Shown here: piece after piece, positions 54,309-63,760 of the stretch
How positions within the stretch are numbered: the stretch's first letter is position 1
Layout of the letters: the number at the start of each line of letters is the position of its first letter
Origin: Bacteroidales bacterium
GTDB lineage: Bacteria > Bacteroidota > Bacteroidia > Bacteroidales > UBA932
Direction of reading: 5' to 3'
Assembly (NCBI GenBank): GCA_022648685.1
Contig: JALCMW010000001.1
Coordinates: forward strand, 310,001 to 374,000
DNA length: 64,000 nt
Notes under the pieces: generated by a model
Told to the model about the DNA's origin: nothing
The model's database searches: none
Seen by the model: only the letters and a program-made list of their open reading frames with translations
Translations under genes and position numbers: made by a program

Positions 54309-56090
54309 CTATTGCTTTTTAGAAATTACAAGATGAAGTTCATCCAATTGGGAGTCGTCTATGACCGAAGGTGCATCGGCCATGACATCTTTTCCCTGAT
54401 TATTCTTCGGGAAAGCTATATAGTCCCTAATAGAATCGCTGCCTCCGAATAAAGCGCAGACACGGTCGAAACCGAAAGCAAGACCGCCGTGAGGAGGTGC
54501 TCCATATTGGAAAGCGTTGATCAGGAATCCGAATTTGTACATTGCTTCTTCTTTTGTGAAGCCTAGTATACTGAACATCCGTTCCTGAATCTTTGAATCA
54601 TGGATTCTTATGGAACCGCCGCCCAGTTCCGTACCGTTAAGTACGAAGTCATAAGCGTTCGCACAGACTTTAGCGATATCTTCATTTTTATCGCTGAAAT
54701 ACAGATCCAGCTGTTCCGGTTTTGGAGCGGTAAAAGGATGGTGCATTGCATTCCACCTGTTTTCCTCTTCATTCCATTCGAACAGAGGGAAATCTACAAT
54801 CCAAAGCGGAGCGAATACTTTCGGATCACGAAGACCCAGCCTGTTGCCCATTTCAATACGAAGAGTTCCCAACTGCACCTGGACTTTCCTCTTGTCGGAA
54901 CCGCAAAGGACCAGAATCATATCGCCTTTCCGGGCACCGAATCTTCCTGCTATCTTTTCCAGATCTCCGGCAGAGAAGAATTTATCAACGGAAGATTTGA
55001 AAGAGCCGTCTTCTTCCGCTTTTATATATATCAACCCTTTGGCACCGACCTGAGGCCTTTTGACCCATTCGGTCAGGCCGTCGATCTGCTTGCGTGAATA
55101 ACTCGATATTCCGGGAACGCAGATTCCTCCGATATAAGCCGAATTGTCAAAAAGAGAAAAGCCATGTCCTTTGACGCTATCGGATATATCATGGATCTTC
55201 ATGTCGAAACGGACATCCGGTTTGTCGGAACCGTAATTATCCATGGCGTCGAACCATGTCATACGAGGAAGAGGATCAGGGATAGTAACACCAAGGACAT
55301 TCTTGAACAAAGACCTCATCATTCCTTCAAAAGTAACAAGGACGTCTTCCTGCTCGACAAACGACATCTCGCAGTCTATCTGGGTGAATTCCGGCTGACG
55401 GTCGGCGCGAAGATCTTCGTCGCGGAAACAACGTACTATCTGGAAATACCTGTCGTAACCGGCTACCATAAGGATTTGCTTATACTGCTGCGGAGACTGC
55501 GGCAAAGCATAAAATTCACCGGGATTCATCCTGGAAGGAACGACAAAATCGCGCGCACCCTCAGGAGTGGATTTGATGAGATACGGAGTCTCTATTTCCA
55601 TGAAACCCTGGGCATCAAGGTAATTTCTTACTTCGATTGCTATTTTGTGACGGAGCATCAAAGCATTCTTCAGGGGATTCCTGCGAAGGTCAAGGTACCT
55701 GAATTTCGCACGTATATCATCGCCTCCGTCGGTTTCATCTTCTATCGTAAAAGGCGGTGTTACCGACTTATTCAGAATATTTATGCTGTCAAGCCTGATT
55801 TCTATATCACCGGTTCCCATCTTGGGATTCTTGCTCTGACGTTCGGATACCTCGCCGATAGCCTGTATCACGAATTCACGGCCGAGTGAATTTGCCGTAT
55901 CGATAAGACTCTGGCCTGCATTTGCATCCACAACCAACTGTGTGATTCCATATCTGTCACGCAAGTCAATGAATGTCATGCCGCCCAGTTTCCTGATTTT
56001 CTGCACCCAGCCTGCCAAAGTCACTGTTTGTCCGGAATCGGACAACCGCAGTTCCCCGCAAGTTTTCGTTCTATACTGAGTCCTGTACAT
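54309..56090 (-). CDS. aspS: Aspartyl-tRNA synthetase
   Basis: 593 residues from the ATG at 56090 ([20 protein letters not shown]). OB-fold anticodon domain ([20 protein letters not shown]), class II motif 2 ([20 protein letters not shown]), a GAD insert, and motif 3 ([20 protein letters not shown]). It charges tRNA-Asp. Stop codon TAG at 54311-54309 lies 21 bases before the sigma start. Confidence 0.97.
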   Translation of the reverse strand: MYRTQYRTKTCGELRLSDSGQTVTLAGWVQKIRKLGGMTFIDLRDRYGITQLVVDANAGQSLIDTANSLGREFVIQAIGEVSERQSKNPKMGTGDIEIRLDSINILNKSVTPPFTIEDETDGGDDIRAKFRYLDLRRNPLKNALMLRHKIAIEVRNYLDAQGFMEIETPYLIKSTPEGARDFVVPSRMNPGEFYALPQSPQQYKQILMVAGYDRYFQIVRCFRDEDLRADRQPEFTQIDCEMSFVEQEDVLVTFEGMMRSLFKNVLGVTIPDPLPRMTWFDAMDNYGSDKPDVRFDMKIHDISDSVKGHGFSLFDNSAYIGGICVPGISSYSRKQIDGLTEWVKRPQVGAKGLIYIKAEEDGSFKSSVDKFFSAGDLEKIAGRFGARKGDMILVLCGSDKRKVQVQLGTLRIEMGNRLGLRDPKVFAPLWIVDFPLFEWNEEENRWNAMHHPFTAPKPEQLDLYFSDKNEDIAKVCANAYDFVLNGTELGGGSIRIHDSKIQERMFSILGFTKEEAMYKFGFLINAFQYGAPPHGGLAFGFDRVCALFGGSDSIRDYIAFPKNNQGKDVMADAPSVIDDSQLDELHLVISKKQ

Positions 56091-56123
56091 ATTAATATGA
56101 ATATTTGTTTTTCTAAAAGCAAG

Positions 56124-56162
56124 CAAATTTAGCAAAAGTGGTTGGATTTAACATTATATTTG
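56124..56162. promoter_or_regulatory. Divergent -7 elements for aspS and rsmA
   Basis: Minus-strand TAAATTTG (56131-56124) lies 33 bases before the aspS ATG, and plus-strand TATATTTG (56155-56162) lies 18 bases before the rsmA ATG. Both match TAnnTTTG exactly. Confidence 0.5.
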
Positions 56163-56180
56163 TTATCAAATTGGAAATAT

Positions 56181-56990
56181 ATGAAAGTCAGGGCAAAAAA
56201 AGCATTGGGTCAGCATTTCCTCAATGATCTTGCGACAGCGAAAAAAATCACCGAATCACTGTCCGTCAATGAGGAAGGAGGAAAAACAGACCGTGGGCAG
56301 CAGGCCTGCCCTGCCGATGTACTGGAAATAGGACCGGGAACCGGGGTTCTGACCGATTTCCTGCTCAAAAGGTCCGATGTCAGTCTGAAAGCCGTAGAGA
56401 TAGACAACGAATCCGTAAATTACCTTTTGGACCGGTTTCCGGAACTGGAAGGGAAACTGATAGAAGGTGATTTCCTGAAATTGAAACCTGAGGATTATTT
56501 TCCCGGGGATTTCCGCATAATAGGAAATTTCCCTTACAATATATCATCCCAGATATTTTTCAGAATATTGGAATATAAAGACAATATCCCTGAAATAGTC
56601 TGCATGATACAAAAGGAAGTGGCGCAAAGGATAGCGGAAAAACCGGGAACCAAAGTGTATGGGATTCTTTCCGTATTTCTGCAGACCTGGTACGACATAG
56701 AATATCTGATGACCGTAGGGCCCGAAGCATTCACTCCTCCTCCGAAGGTAAGATCAGCAGTGATCCGTCTTAAACGGAATTCCCGCACTTCAATAGAATG
56801 CGATGAAAAACTTTTCAAGACCGTTGTCAAGACCGCTTTCAACCAGCGCAGGAAAACGATGCGGAATTCTTTAAGGGGGATGATAGAAAATACCGGCAAA
56901 CCGGAACTTATCTCGGATCCGATATTCGACCTGAGGCCGGAAAGATTGGGACCGGACGAATTCATCTCTCTGACGAAAAGATTCGAATAG
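56181..56990 (+). CDS. rsmA: 16S rRNA dimethyladenosine transferase
   Basis: 269 residues from the ATG at 56181. KKALGQHFLNDLATAKKI, the SAM loop LEIGPGTGVLTDFLL and catalytic IIGNFPYNISSQIFFRI are diagnostic, ending ERLGPDEFISLTKRFE. RsmA dimethylates two adenosines in helix 45 of 16S rRNA. A 14-residue insert (EEGGKTDRGQQACP) lies before the SAM loop. Confidence 0.96.
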   Translation: MKVRAKKALGQHFLNDLATAKKITESLSVNEEGGKTDRGQQACPADVLEIGPGTGVLTDFLLKRSDVSLKAVEIDNESVNYLLDRFPELEGKLIEGDFLKLKPEDYFPGDFRIIGNFPYNISSQIFFRILEYKDNIPEIVCMIQKEVAQRIAEKPGTKVYGILSVFLQTWYDIEYLMTVGPEAFTPPPKVRSAVIRLKRNSRTSIECDEKLFKTVVKTAFNQRRKTMRNSLRGMIENTGKPELISDPIFDLRPERLGPDEFISLTKRFE

Positions 56991-57031
56991 ATTGTGGAAT
57001 ACAAATATCGATTTATAAATAATTCTGTTTT

Positions 57032-60000
57032 ATGAGAAAAAAAACTTTATTATTCCTTATTGTTATAGGGATAATTTCATGCGCCGCCGCGTTATGCATG
57101 TATGCAGCGCCGGGAAGCGGAACCGCAGAAGCAAGACTGTTGAGATTTCCGGCGACCGATGGAAAAGATGTTGTATTTTCCTTTGCCGGGGATTTGTACA
57201 AAGCGCCCCTTGAAGGAGGAACGGCAGAGAGACTGACCTCGTACGTCGGTTATGAAATGTTTGCAAGATTCTCCCCCGACGGCAAAAACATAGCATTCAC
57301 AGGAGAATATGATGGAAACAGGGAAGTTTATATCATGCCTTCGGAAGGAGGTGAACCCGTACGTCTTACATATACATCTTCAAATGGAAGAGATGATCTC
57401 GGAGACAGAATGGGACCCAACAATATAGTAATGACCTGGTCTCCGGACGGCAAGAATATCGTATACCGAAATCGTATCGGGGACGGATTCGTAGGAAAGT
57501 TATATACCATATCAACCAAAGGCGGGATGCCTGCCGAAATACAACTTCCCGAAGGCGGTTTTTGCTGTTATTCCCCTAATGGCAAGAAGCTGGCATACAA
57601 CAGGGTGATGAGGGAATTCAGAACATGGAAATACTATAGGGGAGGAATGGCCGACGATATCTGGATATATGATCCGGCATCAAAAAAAATCAGCGACATA
57701 ACAAATAATCCAGCGCAGGATATCTTCCCGATGTGGATAGGCGACGAAATATATTTCGCTTCCGACAGGGACATGATAATGAACATATTCGTTTACAATA
57801 CGAAAACGAAACAGACGAGCAAAGTAACCGGCTACAAAGATTACGATGTCAAATTTCCAAGCACGAACGGGCACATCATAGTATATGAGCATGCGGGATA
57901 TCTGTACAAACTGGATCCAAAGACTAAAACAAGCGAGCAGATACACATTCGTCTTGCTTCGGACGACATCTATGCAAGACCCGAAATGAGAAACGTAAAA
58001 GATTACATCACTTCGGTCAGCATTCCCAATGAAGGGAAAAGGATGGCCGTAACTGCAAGAGGTGAAGTTTTCAACGTTCCCGTAGGCAAAGGAGTCACAA
58101 AGGACATAACAAGGACACCGGGGGCAAATGACCGTGGAGCTGAATGGAGTCCGGACGGCAAGCATATCGCATATATAAGCGACCTGACCGGAGAAACGGA
58201 AATATGGATGCAAAACGAAGGAGAAGAAACTCCGGAACAACTTACGCGGAACAACGATACCTACATTAGGAAGCTGACATGGAGTCCGGACGGCAAAACC
58301 ATACTCTACACTGACAGGAAAAACAGGATCGTAACCGTAGATCCGGAAACCAAAGAGAAGAAGACCATCATGGAGAATCCTGAAGCGGAATTCACTGACG
58401 TATCATTTTCTCCCGACAGCAAGTGGATAACATATACAAAGCCGGCAAGCAACGACATGGATGTTGTATATGTTTATAATATTGAAAAAGGGAAAGAGTA
58501 CCCGGTCACCGAAAAATGGTACGATTCGGGATTCCCTATATTCAGCAGTGACGGCAAATATCTTATTTTCAATTCACAGCGGTCACTGCATCCTACATAC
58601 AGCAATGTGGAATGGGATTATGCCTATAATAAGATGGGCGGAGTCTATATGGCTCTTCTTACAAAAGATACAAAATCCCCTCTGCTGCCTTCGGATGAAG
58701 AATTACACGGGACCGAAAATGATAACAATAAAAAGGGAAAGGATGAAGCCGGTGATGTCAAAATAGATCCCGAAGGACTCACAAGCAGGATAATCAACAT
58801 TCCTTTGTCAGACGGAAATGCAAGACCGCTTTTCTGCGACGGGAACAAATTGTACTTCATGGTATTCGGGCGCCATACGGTAAACGGCAAGTTATCGGTT
58901 ACAACAGCTTTCGACTTCAAGACGCAAAAAGAAGAAAGCGTATCCGACGGGATGCTTGCTTATTACACTTTCGGCGCCAAGAAAGCGGTATTCAGAAAAG
59001 GACGCGAATTCTTCGTATCCGATTTCCCTTCATCCCATGCCAGAATGGACGAAAAAGCGGATGTCAATAACATGACGGCATTGATAGATTATTCCAAGGA
59101 ATGGCCGCAGATTTTCGATGAAGTCTGGAGATCATACCGTGACGGTTACTATCAGGAAAACATGAACGGAAGGAATTGGGAAGCTATCAAAGCCAAATAT
59201 TCCGTACTTGTTCCTTACGCAAAGACACGTCTCGACCTGAATTACATCCTGGGGGAGATGGTAGGCGAACTGGCAACAGGCCATGCATATGTAAGTACTG
59301 GTGAAAAGCCTGAAGCCAAACGCATTCCAATCGGCCTGCTGGGAGCAAAACTGAGTCTTGACAAAAGCGGATTCTACAAAATAGACGAGATTCTCCCCGG
59401 AGCGGTATACAGCAGACAATTGCGTTCTCCTCTGGACGAACCGGGAATGGATGTCAAAGCAGGTGACTATATTACTGCGATAAACGGTATCCCTACAAAT
59501 ACCGTAAAGAACATATACTCCCTTTTGATAGGGAAATCGGATGTGCTTACAGAACTTACGGTGAACGAAAAAGCCGAAGAAGGAGGACATAAAGTGATTG
59601 TAAAGCCGATATCCGACGAATATCCTCTCTATCATTATCAATGGGTGCAAAACAATATCAAGGCAGTCAATGAAAAAACGAAAGGGAAAGTAGGTTATAT
59701 ATATATACCGGACATGGGAGTTGACGGTCTTAACGAATTCGTACGCTATTACTATCCTCAACTGGACAAAGAAGCCCTGATTATAGATGACAGGGGGAAC
59801 GGCGGCGGAAATGTCTCGCCTATGATTATCGAACGGCTGCAAAGGGAGGTTTACCGTATGACGATGAGCAGGACTTCCACAAAGAACGGAACAGTTCCTG
59901 ACGGAACGCAGACGGGTCCCAAAATATTATTGGTGAATAAGTATTCAGCATCCGACGGCGATTTGTTCCCATGGAGTTTCAAAGCCAATAATCTCGGAAA

Positions 60001-60331
60001 AATCATAGGAACCAGAACCTGGGGTGGAATAATCGGAATAAGCGGTTCTCTTCCTTACATGGACGGAACCGACGTGAGGGTTCCATTCTTCACCAACTAC
60101 GATGCAAAAACCGGGAAATGGATTATAGAGAACCATGGAGTGGATCCCGACATCTTGATAGACAATGATCCGGCAAAAGAATATGCAGGAGAAGATCAAC
60201 AGCTTGAAAAAGCCATCGAAGTGGCTCTGGAAGAAATAAAGACAAGAAAAGCTCTTCCGAAGACTCCGCCTACAAGGGCATTCAAAGACCTGGGACTTCC
60301 CCAACCGGATGATTCGCAGTATTTGAAATAG
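57032..60331 (+). CDS. Tricorn-like S41 peptidase with PD40 propellers and PDZ domain
   Basis: 1099 residues. Signal peptide (1-25), two PD40/WD40-like propellers (FSPDGKNIAF, WSPDGKNIVY, WSPDGKHIAY, SFSPDSKWITY), then a tricorn C1 region, PDZ (about 775-855) and the S41 catalytic domain. His751 in GHAYV and Ser974 in YSASDGDLFPW match the tricorn His and nucleophile. The Ser next to the His in the archaeal enzyme is Gly750 here. Its signal peptide suggests an envelope peptide-degrading role. A terminator follows at 60347-60384. Confidence 0.92.
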   Translation: MRKKTLLFLIVIGIISCAAALCMYAAPGSGTAEARLLRFPATDGKDVVFSFAGDLYKAPLEGGTAERLTSYVGYEMFARFSPDGKNIAFTGEYDGNREVYIMPSEGGEPVRLTYTSSNGRDDLGDRMGPNNIVMTWSPDGKNIVYRNRIGDGFVGKLYTISTKGGMPAEIQLPEGGFCCYSPNGKKLAYNRVMREFRTWKYYRGGMADDIWIYDPASKKISDITNNPAQDIFPMWIGDEIYFASDRDMIMNIFVYNTKTKQTSKVTGYKDYDVKFPSTNGHIIVYEHAGYLYKLDPKTKTSEQIHIRLASDDIYARPEMRNVKDYITSVSIPNEGKRMAVTARGEVFNVPVGKGVTKDITRTPGANDRGAEWSPDGKHIAYISDLTGETEIWMQNEGEETPEQLTRNNDTYIRKLTWSPDGKTILYTDRKNRIVTVDPETKEKKTIMENPEAEFTDVSFSPDSKWITYTKPASNDMDVVYVYNIEKGKEYPVTEKWYDSGFPIFSSDGKYLIFNSQRSLHPTYSNVEWDYAYNKMGGVYMALLTKDTKSPLLPSDEELHGTENDNNKKGKDEAGDVKIDPEGLTSRIINIPLSDGNARPLFCDGNKLYFMVFGRHTVNGKLSVTTAFDFKTQKEESVSDGMLAYYTFGAKKAVFRKGREFFVSDFPSSHARMDEKADVNNMTALIDYSKEWPQIFDEVWRSYRDGYYQENMNGRNWEAIKAKYSVLVPYAKTRLDLNYILGEMVGELATGHAYVSTGEKPEAKRIPIGLLGAKLSLDKSGFYKIDEILPGAVYSRQLRSPLDEPGMDVKAGDYITAINGIPTNTVKNIYSLLIGKSDVLTELTVNEKAEEGGHKVIVKPISDEYPLYHYQWVQNNIKAVNEKTKGKVGYIYIPDMGVDGLNEFVRYYYPQLDKEALIIDDRGNGGGNVSPMIIERLQREVYRMTMSRTSTKNGTVPDGTQTGPKILLVNKYSASDGDLFPWSFKANNLGKIIGTRTWGGIIGISGSLPYMDGTDVRVPFFTNYDAKTGKWIIENHGVDPDILIDNDPAKEYAGEDQQLEKAIEVALEEIKTRKALPKTPPTRAFKDLGLPQPDDSQYLK

Positions 60332-60346
60332 GGATAACCATAACAA

Positions 60347-60384
60347 AAAAAGGCCGGGCCATTCGATATGGACCCGGCCTTTTT
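60347..60384. terminator. Bidirectional terminator between the tricorn-like gene and the EF-G-like gene
   Basis: AAAAAGGCCGGG (60347-60358) and CCCGGCCTTTTT (60373-60384) form a 12-bp GC-rich stem with A and T runs, ending both convergent genes. Confidence 0.92.
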
Positions 60385-60413
60385 GGTTATTTATCGTATC
60401 CGTAGATTACAGG

Positions 60414-62570
60414 TTATTCATCCTGCGCGTCTTTTTCTGCATATTCCTGAAGCAATTTCGCCTGAACGTCACCCGGCACGGACTGGTAATCGGAAAACTC
60501 CATGGAAAATGTAGCACTGCCGGAAGTCAATGAACTCAATGCAGTGGAATATCTGTATAATTCTGCAAGAGGGACCCGGGCCTTGATTACCTCAAAACCC
60601 TTATCACTTGACATTCCTTCTATAATGGCCCTCCTGTTCTGTAGATCCGACATGCAAGCACCCATATAATCATCAGGAGTCATTACAGACAAATTATAAA
60701 CAGGTTCCATTATTTTGGGTCCGGCATTCCTGAAAGCCTCCTTGAAAGCATTCCTTGCAGCAAGCACAAATGAGATTTCATTGGAATCCACCGGATGCAT
60801 CTTGCCGTCATAAACGAACACGCGAATATCCCTGGCGTAGGAACCCGTCAGAGGCCCTTCGGACATCTTGTCCATCACGCCTTTCAATATAGCCGGCATG
60901 AAACGGGCATCTATCGCACCTCCTACGACACAATTATAAAATTCAAGTTTACCTCCCCATTCAAGGTCATAGGATTCACGATTCTTCACATTGAACGAGA
61001 CATCCTTGCCGTCGATCTTGAATTTGTTTGTAAAAGGGACGCCATCGACAATCGGACATATAAGCATATGCACTTCACCGAACTGGCCCGCACCTCCCGA
61101 TTGTTTCTTGTGACGGTAAGAAGCATGGGACACCTTCGTAATAGTCTCCCTGTAAGGTATCTTTGGCGGATAGAATTCGATATCGATACCGAATTCATGT
61201 ACCAGCCTCCATTTCACCACATTGATATGCTGTTCCCCCTGACCGCTCAATATCGTCTGCCTCAACTCCTTGGAATATTCCACAATAATAGTCGGATCCT
61301 GCATGGATATCTTATTCAAGGCATCGCCTAATTTCGTATCGTCGTTTTGTATCTTGGCTTTAACGGCTGTCCGGTATTTGGGTTCCGGAAAAGCGATATT
61401 TTCATAAACGATATCGGTACCCGGCTGTGAAAGGGTGACATTCGCTTTTCCGCAACGGAGTTTCACGGTACACCCGATGTCTCCCGCCATCATATCGGTA
61501 ACCTTGTCTTTCCTGCGTCCAGCCACAGCATATATTGAAGAAATCCTTTCGTGATCTTCGGTAACGGGATTAACAAGATCCTGTCCCTCGGTAAGCTCCC
61601 CGCTCATAACCTTGAAATACGACACTTCTCCGAGATGCGGTTCGGCATTGGTTTTATATATAAACAAAGACGTCGGCGCCTCCTGTTTGCATTCGATATC
61701 CTTTCCGTCCGCAGTATGCCAGATTCGTCCGAGAGGCGAAGAAACGGTTTTTATAGTAAATTCCATCAGCCTCTTGACTCCTATATCACGTTTCGCAGAT
61801 ATACAGAAAACAGGAAGGACTTCACCGCTTCGGATACCTATTCCCAACCCTTTCCTTATTTCATCTTCACTCAAGACTCCGGCGTCAAAAAACTTTTCCA
61901 TAAGACCGTCATCGAATTCAGCGGCTTTTTCTATCAATTGCTGGCGTAATGTATCAGCAACAGGTTTATAGTCTTCCGGAATATCCAGATCTTCCCTGCT
62001 GCCGTCATTGTCGGTGAAATGATAATATTTCATTTTAAGGACATCCACAAAACCGTCAAATCCCGCACCCTGATTTACAGGAAATTGTATATAGACCGGC
62101 TTATTGCCGAATGCCTCCTTCATCGACTCCTGTGTCTTTTCCCAATTCGACTTGTCACTGTCCAACTGGTTTACGGCTACGATGACAGGAACCTTATATT
62201 TCTCGGTATAACGATAAAAAATCTCAGTCCCGACTTCAACACCCTGCTGTGCATTGATTACGAGAATTCCCGATTCGCAGACTTTGAAAGCGGACACCGC
62301 TTCGCCTATGAAATCGTCTGCACCAGGAGTATCAATAATATTGAACTTGTTGTCAAGGAATTCCGCATACAGAGGAGAAGCATATACCGACCGTTGATTC
62401 GTCTGCTCTATTTCTTCATTATCGGAAACAGTGTTGCGATCTTCAACCGACCCCCTCCTGCCTATAACCTTGCCTTCATAAAGCATTGCCTCGGATAACG
62501 TGGTCTTGCCCGATTTAGTACTGCCGAGCAAGACCACGTTTCGGATGTCTTTTGTCTGATAATTTTTCAT
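60414..62570 (-). CDS. Elongation factor G paralogue (EF-G2-like)
   Basis: 718 residues with the five EF-G domains. G1 is GSTKSGKT (16-23). G3 is DTPGADDF (80-87), so the switch-II His of DTPGHVDF is Ala84. G4 is NQLD in place of NKxD. Domain IV holds SGGAGQFGEVHMLICPI and domain V YMGACMSDLQNRRAIIEGMS. A Bacteroides EF-G2 paralogue that lacks GTPase activity and supports translation during starvation has been reported, as I recall; the loss of His fits that type. It stands alone, not with rpsL/rpsG, and has a TAGATTTG -7 element at 62620-62613. Confidence 0.9.
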   Translation of the reverse strand: MKNYQTKDIRNVVLLGSTKSGKTTLSEAMLYEGKVIGRRGSVEDRNTVSDNEEIEQTNQRSVYASPLYAEFLDNKFNIIDTPGADDFIGEAVSAFKVCESGILVINAQQGVEVGTEIFYRYTEKYKVPVIVAVNQLDSDKSNWEKTQESMKEAFGNKPVYIQFPVNQGAGFDGFVDVLKMKYYHFTDNDGSREDLDIPEDYKPVADTLRQQLIEKAAEFDDGLMEKFFDAGVLSEDEIRKGLGIGIRSGEVLPVFCISAKRDIGVKRLMEFTIKTVSSPLGRIWHTADGKDIECKQEAPTSLFIYKTNAEPHLGEVSYFKVMSGELTEGQDLVNPVTEDHERISSIYAVAGRRKDKVTDMMAGDIGCTVKLRCGKANVTLSQPGTDIVYENIAFPEPKYRTAVKAKIQNDDTKLGDALNKISMQDPTIIVEYSKELRQTILSGQGEQHINVVKWRLVHEFGIDIEFYPPKIPYRETITKVSHASYRHKKQSGGAGQFGEVHMLICPIVDGVPFTNKFKIDGKDVSFNVKNRESYDLEWGGKLEFYNCVVGGAIDARFMPAILKGVMDKMSEGPLTGSYARDIRVFVYDGKMHPVDSNEISFVLAARNAFKEAFRNAGPKIMEPVYNLSVMTPDDYMGACMSDLQNRRAIIEGMSSDKGFEVIKARVPLAELYRYSTALSSLTSGSATFSMEFSDYQSVPGDVQAKLLQEYAEKDAQDE

Positions 62571-62612
62571 TGTATAATGTTATTAATTGTGTTTTTAATT
62601 ACCGATACAACG

Positions 62613-62620
62613 CAAATCTA
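62613..62620 (-). promoter_or_regulatory. Candidate -7 element of the EF-G-like gene
   Basis: Minus-strand TAGATTTG matches TAnnTTTG, with ATTG (62644-62641) 20 bases upstream as a near -33 box. It leaves a leader of about 35 bases. Confidence 0.5.
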
Positions 62621-62649
62621 ATAAAAAATAAAAGCAACGGCAATGTGTT

Positions 62650-62883
62650 TTAACCTTTTACTTTATATTTCCTGAAAAAACAGTCTTTCCAATGTGAACG
62701 GTAAAAAACAAGCAATTCTTCACCCGACATGCCCAACTCATCGGACAATAAGATATCCAGTTCCGCGGGGCACACACCTATCCACCCGCATATGGTATTA
62801 AAATCCAAATACGGGATCAGATAAACCTTTTCAACATCAAGCATCCGTTCGAATACTTCATAAGACTCGGAGATTGTATACAT
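62650..62883 (-). CDS. Small conserved-looking protein of unknown function (HTH-like)
   Basis: 77 residues. FNTICGWIGVCPAELDILLS followed by DELGMSGEELLVFYR resembles the helix-turn-helix spacing of AraC-type proteins or related Bacteroidales small proteins, but there is no second helix-turn-helix and no known domain that I can name. The C-terminus is basic and aromatic (SHWKDCFFRKYKVKG). It lies upstream of the EF-G-like gene on the same strand, 79 bases away, and may be regulatory. Codon use is like its neighbours, so I think it is real. Confidence 0.55.
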   Translation of the reverse strand: MYTISESYEVFERMLDVEKVYLIPYLDFNTICGWIGVCPAELDILLSDELGMSGEELLVFYRSHWKDCFFRKYKVKG

Positions 62884-62981
62884 CTTGTTATCATTTTATG
62901 CAAATCTGGCATATGGAATCATAAAAAGCAATATCGGAAAACCTTTTTTTAATAACGGCATTCATATTTTTCTGTTTTTTA

Positions 62982-63028
62982 TAAATTTGTACGTTTTTTA
63001 TATTCCGGGAAAACCGGATTTACATTTG
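62982..63028 (+). promoter_or_regulatory. Two candidate -7 elements of rnhB
   Basis: TAAATTTG (62982-62989) and TACATTTG (63021-63028) both match TAnnTTTG in the gap 62884-63086. Which one is used cannot be told. Confidence 0.4.
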
Positions 63029-63086
63029 CAAATAAAAACGGATTCGGAACCATGCTGCAAAAGTCTTTTTATATTATTTTCGCATT

Positions 63087-63710
63087 ATGCCGCACAAAGA
63101 AATACATCTGCTGGAACATTTGAAAAATGATTTGCTGGAAGCCGGATGCGACGAAGCCGGAAGAGGTCCGCTGGCCGGTCCGGTATTCGCCGCCGCTGTT
63201 ATTCTGCCTGAGGGATTCCTGAATCCGCTTCTTAACGATTCCAAGCAAATGAGCAGAAAGAACAGGGATATACTGAGAGTTATCATAGAAAAAGAAGCGA
63301 TCGCATGGGCTGTTTCCTCAGTAACTGCAGGGGAAATAGACAAAATCAATATTCTGAACGCGTCCATCCTGGGAATGCAGAATGCCGTAAGGGCACTGAA
63401 AACGAAACCGGACTTCCTGCTGATCGATGGAAACCGATTCCGCCCTTTCGACTGTTTTCTTGCTGACGATTACAAAACCGTAGTCAAAGGAGACGCAACC
63501 TTCGCTTCGATTGCTGCGGCTTCCGTATTGGCAAAAACATACCGTGACGAATATATGGGTAAGATAGCCATTGAATATCCGCAATACGGATGGGAAAGGA
63601 ATATGGGTTATCCTACCAAAGAACATATTGAAGCGATAAGGAAATACGGATACACTCCATACCACCGCAAAAGTTTTCATCCCAAGGAATTGGAACCATT
63701 GCTTTTCTAA
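63087..63710 (+). CDS. rnhB: Ribonuclease HII
   Basis: 207 residues. The catalytic acids are in GCDEAGRGPLAGPVFAAAV (DE), DGNRFRP (D) and GDATFASIAAASVLAKTYRD (D). RNase HII removes ribonucleotides and RNA primers from DNA. Length is typical. Confidence 0.96.
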   Translation: MPHKEIHLLEHLKNDLLEAGCDEAGRGPLAGPVFAAAVILPEGFLNPLLNDSKQMSRKNRDILRVIIEKEAIAWAVSSVTAGEIDKINILNASILGMQNAVRALKTKPDFLLIDGNRFRPFDCFLADDYKTVVKGDATFASIAAASVLAKTYRDEYMGKIAIEYPQYGWERNMGYPTKEHIEAIRKYGYTPYHRKSFHPKELEPLLF

Positions 63711-63730
63711 GCGTTATTTAATATTTTTCA

Positions 63731-63738
63731 TACCTTTG
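63731..63738 (+). promoter_or_regulatory. Candidate -7 element of the S46 peptidase gene
   Basis: TACCTTTG is an exact TAnnTTTG, 22 bases before the ATG at 63761. Confidence 0.5.
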
Positions 63739-63760
63739 TGTTCTTATTAATCTTGAAAAC

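Noticed and set aside
55164..55889. A 241-codon frame opposite aspS
   Set aside because: Antisense shadow; no promoter element and no recognisable protein.
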